From: Larix sibirica
Taxonomy: Eukaryota > Streptophyta > Pinopsida > Pinales > Pinaceae
DNA length: 18,067 bases
NCBI GenBank assembly: GCA_004151065.3
Contig: NWUY0300106708.1
Location: 9,178-27,244, forward strand
Direction: 5' to 3'
Shown here: positions 1-9,796 of the stretch, one piece after another
Layout: every line of letters begins with the position of its first letter
Numbering within the stretch: the first letter of the stretch is position 1
The notes under the pieces: model-generated
The model's input: only the letters and a program-made list of their open reading frames with translations
Databases searched by the model: none
What the model was told of the DNA's origin: nothing
Translations under genes and position numbers: made by a program

Positions 1-571
1 GACTAAGGCAAAAGTCACTTAGGGGAACACTTTCCTAGATACAAAATTCAATAGTCAATTCATGCTAAGTTCTTATCACCTAACAATTGAAACAATGAGA
101 TAGATAAACATAAAATAAAAAGAACATCTATGCTTACTGTACAATTAAGGAGAAATTTGAGATACAAGTGATGATACATACATTTTCTTATGTATAAACA
201 ATTAAGACAAATAGGCTTAATTTAGTGTAAATATTTAAGTATGTTACATAGCTATTTAAAATTACCCATAAAAAAGGAAGTTATTTTAAGGACGCTTTAA
301 AACATCACCAAAACATAAATATATTGCAGGTTGAAATATTGTTGAGATAAATGACATCAATGTTGCAAATGTAGAGTTTTGTAACTGTTGGTCTCAAATC
401 TACATCTTTATAGATATAAATAAAGATATTATATTTTATTGTATTCTTATCTTTTCTACTCTATTTCATTCTTCATTAATATATTATTTTTTCATAATTT
501 AATTTTATAAATAATATAATAAAAAAAGGAATTATGTATATATATAAGAAAAAATGCAAGAATATATATAT
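1..571. other. AT-rich DNA without a gene
   Basis: Very AT-rich sequence with stops in all frames and no recognisable protein motif. Short AT runs lie at about 537-545 and 562-571, close to the inferred 3' end of the neighbouring LINE. I looked here for the missing 5' half of the gypsy relic (gag, protease, RT palm), which should be here if the LINE had simply inserted into it, and did not find it. Confidence 0.6.
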
Positions 572-936
572 GATTTTATTATATTAACCTTAAAAAAGAT
601 ACATGGTATGCATTACATTTCCAATTCATAGATCTGAAGAGACACTTCTGAAACCCCTCCCATGATTGTTCAACTTATATCATTCAACAATTTCTCCACC
701 ACAAGCTAAGAAATCAAATGACTTGGACCGATGAAATATCCCCTGACTTATATCCCTACAGACAAAATTAATATAGACACTATACTCTCGAATTACAGAA
801 AACAATCAAACTATGATTATGATAATTTCCAACCGACTAAAACCCCTATTCGATCAAAACCTAAGGGCCCACAAGTTCATTGTCCCTGAATGAAATCAAC
901 TACAGAGTGAAAAATTCATTGTCCATGCTATTGCTA
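572..936 (-). other. LINE 3' UTR with poly(A) signal
   Basis: This lies downstream (minus strand) of the paired TAG codons that end ORF2. It is non-coding and ends in a purine/AT-rich tract with AATAAA on the minus strand (TTTATT at 575-580 on the plus strand). No clean poly(A) tail follows, only degenerate AT-rich sequence, as expected for an old copy. The exact 3' end is inferred. Confidence 0.45.
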
Positions 937-2019
937 CTATGGAGTTGCTTCGTTGCGCTCATGATCAACAGTTGGATAAGCCGCCACCAGAGTGGAAATG
1001 CTGCTCACTATCCTTGGATTTGAACAGGGGAGGAAAGGAATCGCAAGCTTGCTGGAAATTATGTCAATCTCGTGGTGCATTAAGCGGTAATCAGAGTTAT
1101 TATCCTTCTAGACATATACCGGTTCCATGTCCCCAATATCCTTATTCACTCTTTTCATCAGAACATGGGCCATGATTCCTTTCATCACCTAGTACACCAC
1201 AATGATGCGGTTGTAGGCTGCCAGCTTCCCATGTTTTGATCCAGGATCTTGCACCCAATCTAGAATGTCATGAAATTCTTCTTCCAATTTAAAATCCCTC
1301 ACTTGTTCCCATAAACTGCACTCGATTCTTTTTATGTCCTCTTGAATTTTCACAGGGATTTTGGCTTTGAAGAATAGGGTTGCTTGGCCAACTCTCTTTT
1401 GCTCCTTAGTGGTCATAGGATCTTTTGCCAACCTTTTCCCTTTTTCATCCCTCCTTTCTCGCTTCCCCCTCGTCTCCATTTCTCCTCTACTCAGTTGGGC
1501 CACCTCCGGGGTTGAATTTCCTTTTTCTACTCTCCACAAGATGATGTGAAAACATGGAAAAATAGGCAAAGATGCACCAGAATAGTCCCCGACTCTCCCT
1601 CAGGATAAATCACCTGATTGTCACTTTGCCGCATAACTACTGCAATCATTGTTTCGCTAGTCCAGCTGCACTTTGTATCTTTGCCTAATATTCCTGCAGT
1701 CTCCATCATCACCCCCGAGTGCTAGGGACACATGCATCCGACAGATCCATACCACCACCTCCCAATCTCATCACTTATGCACCTTAAACACTTCCTTTTT
1801 AGAGGCATCAACAATATAAATGCCAATCTATCCAAGCTGAGGTTGGTTATTATGGTTTTGATCCCCTCTATCCTCAAGCACATGGGATCTATGGCCAGAT
1901 GCGTGTTCCGTACATGTTCCATCCTCACCCACATCCCGACACTCGCAGTCCTGGGTCGCTAACATAGCACACTAGAAGGCCTAATCTTGATCACCCAACT
2001 CATCCAATTTTCCTTCTCT
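937..2019 (-). pseudogene. LINE ORF2: long C-terminal extension after RNase H, function unknown
   Basis: The RNase H frame continues for about 360 codons to paired TAG codons at 937-939 and 934-936. It is broken by about ten stops but I saw no frameshift. Composition changes along it: first a Cys/Asp/His/Asn-rich acidic part, then a strongly basic part (EMETRGKRERRDEKGKR, nuclear-signal-like) inside an open stretch at 1569-1189, then a mixed charged, probably helical part (KIQEDIKRIECSLWEQVRDF, FHDILDWVQDPGSKHGKLAAY) and a final part ending in ERNEATP. I recognise no family. It could be a lineage-specific ORF2 tail or a fused extra reading frame. Confidence 0.6.
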
Positions 2020-2643
2020 GTTACTAATCCTATCCTTTTCACCTTGATTAGCCAAAAAATCTGCTACCTTGTTGCCATTCCGCTTGACGTGACTAAAGGA
2101 GCACACCCATAGTTAGCTTAGCAAGGATTGTAGTCTCTCTAATCTATCATCCAAACATCAATGGTCCAATAATTTTGACACATGTTTCCAATTATGAAGC
2201 TTCCTTGCCATTACTATGATAATTTTGGAGTCCCCCTCCACAATGGTAGGCCTCCATCCCTTCCTGATAATTGATTTTATCTCATATAAGACACCTTCCA
2301 ATTCAGTGGCATTATTGGTGTCTGTCCCAATGTAGCTAGAGAATACTTCCAAAATTCTTCCCTCGTGATTGCGAACCACTCCACCAAAGCCTGCAAGTCA
2401 TGGATTCCCTTTCGATGCTCCATCAAAATTTAAATTAAAGTATCCTTGTGGAGGGAGGCTCCACTTGTATGAGCCTGATTCGAGGGCCAATATTGGTCTA
2501 TCCATCCCCATGCCATGTTAGGGGGGCTTGACTCCCCAATTTTCCAGAATTCTCCTTTCATGTTCTGAGGCTTCCTAATCCGACCTCGTCTAGTTGGTTG
2601 CCCTGATTTTTTCCAAGATATGGATATTTATTTTCATCCACAC
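2020..2643 (-). pseudogene. LINE ORF2: RNase H domain
   Basis: RNase H of the RVT_3 type, which removes RNA from the RNA:DNA hybrid. In the same frame as zf-RVT are FNLNFDGASKGNP (first Asp, codon 2422-2424), then a TGA, LAGFGGVVRNHEGRI, NNATELEGVLYEI (Glu), TIVEGDSKIIIV (second Asp), and HVKRNGNKVADFLANQG (last Asp, codon 2059-2061). All four catalytic carboxylates are kept. There are three in-frame stops (2398-2400, 2158-2160 and one between the LERLQSLLS and LWVCSFSHV segments). Residues before the first Asp (GSYKWSLPPQGY) form the usual lead-in. Confidence 0.92.
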
Positions 2644-3078
2644 TCAGTTCATTGAATTACTCTTCTCCTGGAAAATGAGTTTATTTTGTTCCTTCCATAT
2701 TTCCCATAATAAAAATATGGGGAATATTTTCCATATTCGTTTCACCATGGTGTTCTGAAGAGGATTTGCTTCCCATCCATAGATGGAGAGGTTGGGTCTG
2801 CCCATAACCTGATTCGACCTCCTAAATATTTCTCCTCCATTATCCCACAAAGTTACAACAAAAGTACATTCATCTAGCAGGTGATCCATAATTTCCTCCA
2901 CCGAGTCACACATTGAACACTGAATAGGGCCTATGTTTCCTCTATGTTTCAAGTTTTCTCTTTTTAGTATCCTCCTTTTCACCATGAGCCAAAGAAAAGT
3001 TTCCACCTTGGGCCATAGATTTTCTTTCCAGATCTTCTCCCATACATCTTTTTTGGGATTGTCTATTTTCATTGTCAT
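2644..3078 (-). pseudogene. LINE ORF2: zf-RVT zinc-binding domain
   Basis: A stop-free stretch of 144 codons in the main ORF2 frame. It carries VWEKIWKENLWPKVETFLWL, then a C-x2-C-x8-H-x4-C metal-binding pattern at residues 54, 57, 66 and 71 of this stretch (CSMC...HLLDEC), and a C-terminal IWKIFPIFLLWEIWKEQN helix. This is the zf-RVT domain typical of plant L1 ORF2 between RT and RNase H. All four presumed ligands are intact. It is the least damaged part of the element. Confidence 0.92.
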
Positions 3079-4049
3079 ATGTCATAGGCCTCATTAATGT
3101 TAAAAGTTCCTTTCAGTGTGTATCCCCATCTCAATTTGTTTGGTCCAATTTGTATCGGGATGTGTATTTCTTTAGTTACATCCCATATCCTTAGCATTTC
3201 CTCTTTTGAGCAGCCATGTCACCACCATTCCTGCGGTTTCCAACATTTGAAGTCTTCCTCTCTTGGGATCTCCTTCCAAAAGTGTTTTACTTTTGTCATA
3301 CCATGCTCAATATACCTTGCTTAGCTGATTGGATATTCCAACTGACTGGCCAGGAATGGGAGTTGCTTCCACAAGTCTCTCCTGAAATTTGCCTCCTCCC
3401 CATCTTGAATTTCCTAAAAATCATGCTTCTGGATTAAACTTCTTCCTTTGGACGTTGTCTTCCATATGTGTGATCCGAACTTCTCCTTTGTGAAATGGAT
3501 TGGTTCTTGCTTATTCCACCCTGGGCATACTTAGTGTGCCAAATATTTTCCCACGAATCTGAAGAATGGGTTACCCATCTCTACCATATCTTAGCTCCCA
3601 ATACTTCGCTATTCTTCTTTGGGTCCTTCAACCCAAGGTCCCCCAAGATTTGGGTTTGCAGGTATTTTCCCACCTCACTAGAGTCCATTAATTCTTGTCC
3701 TGCGTCCCTCCCCATAGGTATTTTCGTTGGATATTCCTCAATTCTTTCAGAACACTCTTTGGGGATGCCATTATTGAGAAGAGGTAGATAGGAATTTACT
3801 GCAGAACTAATTTCACTAGCATAATCCTACTAGCAATATTAAGGGGGTGCATAACCCAATTAGGAAACTTTGTTTCATGTGATCCAACAACTCTTACCAA
3901 GATATTTTCCTTACCACCCCTTCTTCCAGATGAGTGCCAAGGTATTTGGATGGAAGGGAGATCCCTTGAAATCCAAGGATTTATGTTATATTTTGCTGAG
4001 TAATCTAGGGATTATTAAAGAAAAATGTATGATACTTGTCTTTGTTGAT
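3079..4049 (-). pseudogene. LINE ORF2: post-RT (thumb/connection) region
   Basis: Minus-strand reading gives, in shifting frames, NWVMHPLNIASRIMLV, IPIYLFSIMASPKSVLKE, LRNIQRKYLWGGTQDKN, LKDPKKNSEVLGAKIW, WVTHSSDSWENIWHTKY and LKGTFNINEAYD. These are the segments that in plant L1 ORF2 follow the RT palm and lead to zf-RVT. Stops occur about every 40-60 codons and at least two frame changes are present (near 3850 and 3640). No catalytic residue is expected here. Confidence 0.85.
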
Positions 4050-5003
4050 GTCTAACCTTGATGCCTGTGAGAATTTTTTTAAGTATCTTTTGAAGGCTTT
4101 TGCTTCTTACACCAAAGGGTGGCCCATTAACATGGTTTCATCCACAAATTTCTAGTGCTATTTCTTAACTGTTTCTGTGTGTAAGCTCAAGCTTCTGATT
4201 TTCCTAACGCTCCACTATGCCTTTAGCAATACTACTCATCCCTTTCGCTATTATAATAAAAAGAAATTGGGATAGGGGATCCACCTGTCTAATACGTCTC
4301 AAGGGGTGAAAAGTATGGGTCGAGGCACCATTCAACATGATAGAGAAGAAGGTTGATGATGTTAGCCTCACAATCCATTCAATCCAGTCCAGTCCAAAAG
4401 CAAAATCCTTGAGAATCTCTCTCATATATTTCCATCTTATCTTATCATAGGATTTTGACAAGTCTAACTTTAGAAGAATACTAAGTTTCTTCATCGTCGT
4501 CAAAGAGTGAATCACTTTGTGGACCAAGATAACCCCATAAAGTATTTTCCTACCTTCTACAAAACCCGATTGCTCAAGAGAGATCAACAGTAGGAAAAGG
4601 GCCTCATTCTATTAGCAGTAACCTTTGTTATGATTTTATAGATTTCATTGCATAATGTTATCGACTTGAACTTACCTGACATATTCGTGCCATTTCTTTT
4701 GGGAATGAGAGCCAATAAAGTGGAATTATAATCCCCCATAACTCCCTTGCACTTCCTTGAGTCTTCTGCAATTCCCCAAACCTCCTCTTTAATCATATCC
4801 CAGGAGTGATGAAATAAATTTGTCATAAATCCTTCCAGACCTAAGGATTTTCCATTTGCCATTTGATTGATAGCTTCGTCTACTTCCATCATTTCAATCG
4901 GATGAAACAAGAGCTCATTCTGATTGGGAGATACCAGGGAGGAAATATATTGGGTGATCTTTGCAATATCCTCCAATATATCCCACATGTTTTCTTCCAT
5001 CAT
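4050..5003 (-). pseudogene. LINE ORF2: reverse transcriptase core
   Basis: RNA-dependent DNA polymerase (RVT_1 type). The first block (5003-4584) shows INQMANGKSLGLEGF (the GKSPGPDG motif), FHHSWDMIKEE, TLLALIPKRNGT, ITLCNEIYKIITKVTANR. After a frameshift the second block (4587-4204) shows QSGFVEGRKI, LLKLDLSKSYDKIRW (motif A, catalytic Asp kept), and RIRQVDPLSQFLF (normally RQGDPLSP). After another frameshift, KFVDETML near 4131-4145 is the motif usually read as F/Y-A/V-D-D: the second Asp is Glu. FSQASRLDINKDK and LPSKYLGTHLEEG follow. The fold is unmistakable and the enzyme inactive. Confidence 0.93.
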
Positions 5004-5496
5004 TCGCTAGAGTACTTAACGAGATCCTTTCACGTCTCAATCTACTAACCTTTCTCCATCTTCAACCGAGATATCTTGTTCTTTTTCTTTTTTTAGAGAG
5101 TAGACCCGTGGAAGGATTTGGTGTTCCATTCTCCTTCTCTAAACCATTAGTTTCTTGATTTTTTTTTACATAGGATTTCCTCCTGCTTATCCCGAGATTT
5201 CAAAAGCTCGAGGAGGTTGGATTATTGGGCCTTGAGCTCCTCATCATACCTATTGTGCATGGATTCCTATTGGACCTCTTCTAGCTAAGAAACCAGGTGG
5301 ATTTTATCCTAACAAATGTTCCCAAACTATTCCTTGTTCCATACTTGGAGCTTCGATTTTAGAGATTTCAGTTTCTATTGAAATTGATACATTCTCGACC
5401 CCGTGGGGAATTCCAGTTTCACGCACCATTGTTTCACCATTGGCTTGAAGTCTTTATGTTTTAGCAAGAACTACTCAAATATAAATATCTTCCTAT
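5004..5496 (-). pseudogene. LINE ORF2: connector between endonuclease and RT
   Basis: The minus strand reads, in a different frame from the endonuclease, KHKDFKPMVKQW, then EFPTGSRMYQFQ, KLKSLKSKLQVWNKE and, further on, WFREGEWNTKSFH. The last resembles the W-x-x-x-G-x-x-N-T-x-F-F/H motif that precedes RT in plant L1 ORF2. At least five stops interrupt it. The segment has no known catalytic role. Its value is that it proves continuity between the EN and RT blocks. Confidence 0.8.
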
Positions 5497-6219
5497 TCAT
5501 TGATCTAATTCCACTCCAATAGAGGCAAACTGGCTAGTGGTCCTACCCTGTCGAGGGAGCACCAGAGTAGTTAAATCACCTCCACCCATGACTATGGACT
5601 CAGAAAACAAAAAGAGATCTATCCTTGATGCAACATGTTGGTCCCCTCCTCTTTTATTATTCCATGTATATATGCCATTCCATGATTCTACGTCAACTAA
5701 CTTCATAGTTTCTATGAAGTTATCGAAGACTTCATTTGTTGCTCCCGGGATCCTTTGTCCTCCTTTTTTCTCCTCCAATGAGGTGATCAAATTAAAATAT
5801 CCTCCTAGGATCCATTGCTTATTTCCTACCCCTATTCCAATTCCTTCTAATGATTCTAGAAACATTGAATTCTACAGGTGGGGATTAGGGCCTAACGCAC
5901 TCATGATCACTCCCTTAATCTTGGTTCCAATAATCTAGAACTCCACCGATAGGGAGTTATTAGTGGCTAAGAAGTTAGACAAACTTACCCCTTCTGGGTG
6001 CCACAGGATTGTTAGGAATCCAACCGCTCTGATCACATCACTAGAAACTATCTCACTTCCCCTCTGTATATGCTTCCCTATTTCCCGAATAATTCATTCT
6101 TGACACTTTGTCTCTTGGAGAAATAAAACCATAGGTTTTTCTTTCTTCAACTTGTTCCTTAATATTATGGTATTTTGGGGGTTGTTTACCCCTCTTATAT
6201 TCCAAGTTAATACTTTCAT
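5497..6219 (-). pseudogene. LINE ORF2: AP-like endonuclease domain
   Basis: Endonuclease/exonuclease/phosphatase fold that nicks target DNA. Visible in order: MKVLTWNIRG (catalytic Asn) at the start, FLQETKCQE (catalytic Glu), WILGGYFNLITS, a WNGIYTWNNKRGG motif, ASRIDLFL, and a displaced DH motif (with a stop where W is expected) near 5530-5545 that corresponds to the usual S-D-H. The GGDFN motif reads GGYFN, so a catalytic Asp is Tyr. Three in-frame stops lie between 6219 and 5866; the remainder (5865-5497) is open. A frameshift just before the DH motif moves the reading to another frame. Identification is firm; the enzyme must be dead. Confidence 0.9.
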
Positions 6220-6443
6220 TAAGAAAACTTATTGACTTCTGAGAGAGATTCCTTGATCAAGGGTTATTGACCTTATTCAATTAATCTAATCCCCACCTCT
6301 GCTATTCTTTGTTTGTGGTCTCCCTTCCTTTTTTCTCTCAACAATCTATAAACTTCGCTTGTTTTCCTTTGATCCCACACTTGCAATCCTAATCGAGGCA
6401 TTGTCTTTGTCTTTAGGATATCTTCTTGTAATAGTTATACTTA
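6220..6443 (-). other. ORF1-ORF2 spacer of the LINE
   Basis: Short non-coding gap between the inferred end of ORF1 (6444) and the ORF2 ATG (6219), AT-rich with stops in all frames. A spacer of this kind is usual in plant L1 elements. I see no motif that would mark an internal ribosome entry site. Confidence 0.5.
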
Positions 6444-7620
6444 TCAGTAAGGAACACACCCCTTGCCTTTATCATCACGTTGCTTTTCGATCCCTTCTAT
6501 ATATAACTCACCCAAATCCATAGCATCCCCATCTTCTTCTTCCATACGCATTTATTCATCCTTCTGACCCTCAGATCCATACTACCTACCTCCTGACTCA
6601 AATATTCCTTCTCATTCTGATCCACTTCCGGTTTAATTTTCTTCGTCTCCTCTATCTTCGGATCTGATTCGTTTTCCCCAAGAGCATTCAGGGCTTCAAA
6701 CCGATTTTCCAATTGGGGTTTCTTGGTCATTTACTACCCCATCTTCCTACTCCTTTGCTTCTTATGATTTTGCAATTGAGTGAAACCATCCCCATCTGTA
6801 TCGCTATCGCCTCTTGGAGGGGGGAAGGGGAGTTTGTGGCCATAAACATGGCATTTCTTACACCTTAAAGGGATATGTTCATAATCCAAATTTTGGATCC
6901 AGACTTCATCATCCCATGCCAAGTTGATTGCTTATGGTAGATATTTTGAATATCCATATACAAACAAATTCAAAAATATGAATTGTATCTTACCCATTTG
7001 GTTTGCTTCGATATATTTACGAAATTCCCCAAGGGTTTCCCTATATCTCTTAGGATATCTAGTTCCCAGTATTCCCTAGGTCCCGAACATAACCTGATCT
7101 AAACCAGAGCAATCCTTAGATCCTCTTTATTCAGATTGAACCCCTCCTTTCAAGGTCGAAGGACTAACCCTGCCAAAAGAAGAAATATGACCCCCCTTCA
7201 AATATTCAATCTCTATATTCCTGGTTGAAAAATATAATGATAAAAATTCCAATAGACCCTAGTTGTAGGTCATAATTCCCTTTCGGCTTCCAAGTTGCCT
7301 CGATCCACCTCACCAGATCTGTTTCTTTAGGAAATATCCCCACAAACTTATCGATCAAGGATTTCTCCTTGATCCGTTGATTCTCTCTCACAAATTTTCT
7401 GAATTGACCTAAAGAAATGGTATATTGATCGTCTTAGGCATGCATCCACCCTGCTTTCTTCCTGAACCTTTTGTTGACTACCTCGCACTTCCTTTCTTAG
7501 CACTCACTCCTCCCATTCTGGATTTACCTTCATTTGATGCATATTTCGATCCTTCATTTCCTCGATCTAGTGGGGAATGGATGGAACCCTTCCTTGGAGA
7601 CCCTATTTCCTCACTACCTC
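6444..7620 (-). pseudogene. LINE ORF1 (DUF4283-like plus zinc knuckle), broken
   Basis: L1 ORF1 proteins bind element RNA and chaperone it in the particle. In order: a Ser/Gly/Lys-rich N-terminal region near 7600-7440 (GSPRKGS, GVSAKKGSAR); a DUF4283-like stretch from 7400 with LIDKFVGIFPKE, WIEATWKPKGNYDLQLGS, LRIALV, GPREYWELDILRDIGKPLG and NFVNISKQTKWVRYNS (the middle in a shifted frame); then WIQNLDYEHIPLRCKKCHVYGH, a zinc knuckle whose last Cys is lost; then two stops and PQLENRFEALNALGE. A shifted frame supplies an acidic tail (MEEEDGDAMDLGEL) ending at 6444-6446, 225 bases before the ORF2 ATG. The exact start is not visible. Confidence 0.8.
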
Positions 7621-7679
7621 ACACGAGCAATTCCAGGCACTTCAACCCTTACCAGAAAACTCCCTAGCAGAACGTTGCA

Positions 7680-8350
7680 AACAAAAGACAAATGGAAAAT
7701 TTTATTTTGGCATAAATATATTAACATGGTTCTAGTAGACCCATTTAAGGTTGATGCAATAGTCCAATTGTCTCCCCCGTGCAATATATGTCAACTACAG
7801 AGCCTCCAGTGGAAACCTAATTGCTTGTGATGATTCATCACCAATTACGCCAAAGTGAGAAAAGGTTTCATGTTCCTTTTGAAGAAATGGGTCCCATTCA
7901 TCTAGGATGATTTTTATCAATGATCATTTGTTGCATTAAAAGAGGTTGTATTGTTCTCCTCACTACTAAGTTATTTAAACTACAGTAGAGATTTTATGTT
8001 ATACCTAGTGGTGTTTGAATAAAGTATTGGTATGTTCTTAGTGTAGGAAGATGAACTACATCAGGAGCACGTAGTGTAATATTTGAGCAAGAACTTGTCC
8101 AATCTCAAGATAAGGTATTCACATGTTGAAAATCAAGTGTTGGTAGTTGTTCATGTTGTGCCAAGACTTCGGCATTATATTATTTTGAGATGAACTACGA
8201 TGATAGTAGATACCAATCCATTTCAACAAATATTGACCCAGCGAATAATTAGAGGCAAGTAGAACAAATGGGTTGTTATTCTACAAGAGTTCAACTTAGA
8301 ATTTGTGTCATCTAAGTCTGAAAATTCCTTGGAATTTGTCGAGTTAATGT
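7680..8350 (+). pseudogene. Ty3 reverse transcriptase C-terminus and RNase H
   Basis: Visible pieces are VDPFKVDAIVQLSPP (the DPxKVxAI motif of Ty3 RT) at about 7735-7780, FITNYAKVRKGFMFLLKKW at about 7828-7890 (the thumb motif usually F-I-x-x-Y/F-A), SFVALKEVV, NYSRDFMLYLVVFE (start of the Ty3 RNase H, where the usual catalytic Asp context T-D-A-S is degraded), EHVVxYLSKNL, LRHYIILR, NPFQQILTQRIIRGK, NKWVVILQEFNLEFVSSKSENSLEFVEL. The order matches RT thumb followed by RNase H. About eight stops interrupt it, several where Gln or Trp is expected. Confidence 0.8.
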
Positions 8351-8525
8351 CAACCAGAGATGGTATGGAACCAATTGAAAACAAACGTTACCTAATGAAC
8401 AAGTTTTCCTCATCACCTTGAATGACCCTTGGTATGAAGACATACTAGTGTATCTCTAGACATAAAGGGTCCCCTCTCAATTATCTCATGAGGGCTTACA
8501 ATGTATACATCATCATGCAACACAT

Positions 8526-9670
8526 TACGTTATCATTGCTGACACTTTGTATCATCGAGGGATTGATTTTATCTTGCATCGATGTTTAACTCATGAAGAA
8601 TCCGAGAAGGTTTTGCATGATTTCCATAGTGGAGCATGTGGTGGTCATTTGTATAGGTTGGAAACAACTCAAAAGATATTGCATGCATGATATTATTGGC
8701 CTTCAATTTTTACAGAATGTTTCAAAACGGTAAAGAAGTGCCATCCATGCCATATATTCACAAGGAAATTGTGTGCACATCCTACAGGATCCATTGTATC
8801 ATGTTATCATTGTTGGTCCCTTAAAAAAATGGGGGGTGAATTTCATGACTTGTAATATGACATTAATGAAAGTTCATAAATACACCATTTTGTTCGTGGA
8901 CTACTTCACTAAGTGGGACAAATACATGCCAAAATTTAACATTGACATTGAAACAACAACACATTTTATTTTTACTTAGGTTATAGATAGATTTAGTGTA
9001 CCCAATGTCATTGGAACTAACCTTGGAATTCATTTTTTAAATAAAAGGATAATGGAATTAGCAGATAAGCTAGGGTTTTGACAGGACCCCTCCTCGCCTA
9101 ACTATCCACAATCGAATGACAAGTAGAGGCCTTTAATAAATCCTTGAAAACCATTTTGAAATAGAGGGTTAACAGGAAAAAAAATAACTGGAACATTATG
9201 CTATATCCAACTCTTTGGGCATATCAAACTTTAGTCAATACTAACACAAGATTTACTCCATTCCATCTTGTACATGGATTTAAAGATATCTTACCAATTG
9301 AATGTTAGATACATTCTCTAAAACTATACACTGAACTCCTAGCTGATACTAGCACTTTAGAAGAACATTTGGTATACTTGGAACAACTTGATGAGAATTG
9401 AAGAGATTTGGCCACTACGAATGATGCACATGAAAATGTGTCAAATATAAGTACAATAAATCATTCCACTCGTGTGTCTTCTCTAAAGGAGATATGGTAC
9501 TTTTCTATGACCAAGATAATGATGAGTTAGGATCAAGTAAGTTTAATTTGTTGTGGATCGATCCTTAAATAGTCAGGCAAGACCTCAACAAAGGGACATA
9601 TGAGTTAGAAAACTTTGAGGGGAATGTGCGAAGAAAGCCTAGAAATGGGATATACCTCAAGTGGTATTAA
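8526..9670 (+). pseudogene. Ty3 integrase (HHCC, core, C-terminal domain), inactivated
   Basis: Integrase joins element DNA to the host chromosome. The N-terminal zinc finger reads HDFHSGACGGHLYRLETTQKIL, one stop, YYWPSIF and CHPCHIF (His, His, Cys, Cys all kept), ending near 8770. The core starts in another frame at 8773: the expected W-G-I-D-F is WGVNF (Asn codon 8839-8841), followed by LFVDYFTKW. The second expected Asp is also Asn (codon 9019-9021, GTNLGIHF). The catalytic Glu survives (codon 9126-9128, VEAFNKSLK) but in a new frame after a one-base loss near 9118. The C-terminal part shows LWAYQT, TPFHLVHG, LEEHLVYLEQLDE, GTYELENFEGN and PRNGIYLKWY with TAA at 9668-9670. Confidence 0.88.
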
Positions 9671-9796
9671 GTGTAGGAAGAAATGACTAGGAACAACCTT
9701 TGACTTGTTGTATTATAAGTAGTTAGATTAGTTTTATTTTTTGTTATTGATTTTTCTCTTAAGCCGCCACTATTGTGTTTCTTTCTCAATTGACAG

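Larger units (their letters stand above)
937..6219 (-). pseudogene. LINE ORF2 polyprotein (EN-RT-zf-RVT-RNase H plus C-terminal extension), broken
   Basis: The ORF2 protein of an L1 element nicks target DNA and copies its own RNA at the nick (target-primed reverse transcription). The start at 6219 is chosen because ATG is followed by the conserved endonuclease opening MKVLTWNIRG. The whole region is about 1760 codons, long for a plant L1 ORF2; the excess is the part after RNase H. The main frame carries EN, RT palm, zf-RVT, RNase H and extension. The reading shifts to a second frame near 5545, a third near 5050, back near 4585, out again near 4200 and back near 3850, with further shifts between 3640 and 3080. 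More than a dozen stops interrupt it. The domains are described separately. Confidence 0.9.
572..7640 (-). mobile_element. L1-type LINE (non-LTR retrotransposon), nearly full length, decayed
   Basis: Read on the minus strand the order is: basic N-terminal region of ORF1, DUF4283-like domain, CCHC-like zinc knuckle, then ORF2 with endonuclease, connector, reverse transcriptase, zf-RVT zinc-binding domain, RNase H, a long C-terminal extension and a 3' UTR. This is the layout of plant L1 elements that carry an RNase H. Most ORF2 segments (endonuclease, RT palm, zf-RVT, RNase H, extension) share one frame. Displaced frames occur in between, so the indels largely compensate. The left edge is set by a poly(A) signal on the minus strand (575-580). 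The right edge is set only by loss of ORF1-like sequence and is uncertain by about 50-100 bases. I did not find target-site duplications. With many stops and altered catalytic residues it cannot move by its own proteins. Confidence 0.9.

Noticed and set aside
939-1175. Plus-strand open frame of 78 codons
   Set aside because: It is the opposite strand of the LINE ORF2 C-terminal extension and shows no motif of its own.
3495-3791. Plus-strand open frame of 98 codons
   Set aside because: It is antisense to the LINE post-RT region, which is clearly recognisable on the minus strand.
5537-5938. Plus-strand open frame of 133 codons
   Set aside because: It lies opposite the LINE endonuclease; the motifs belong to the minus strand.
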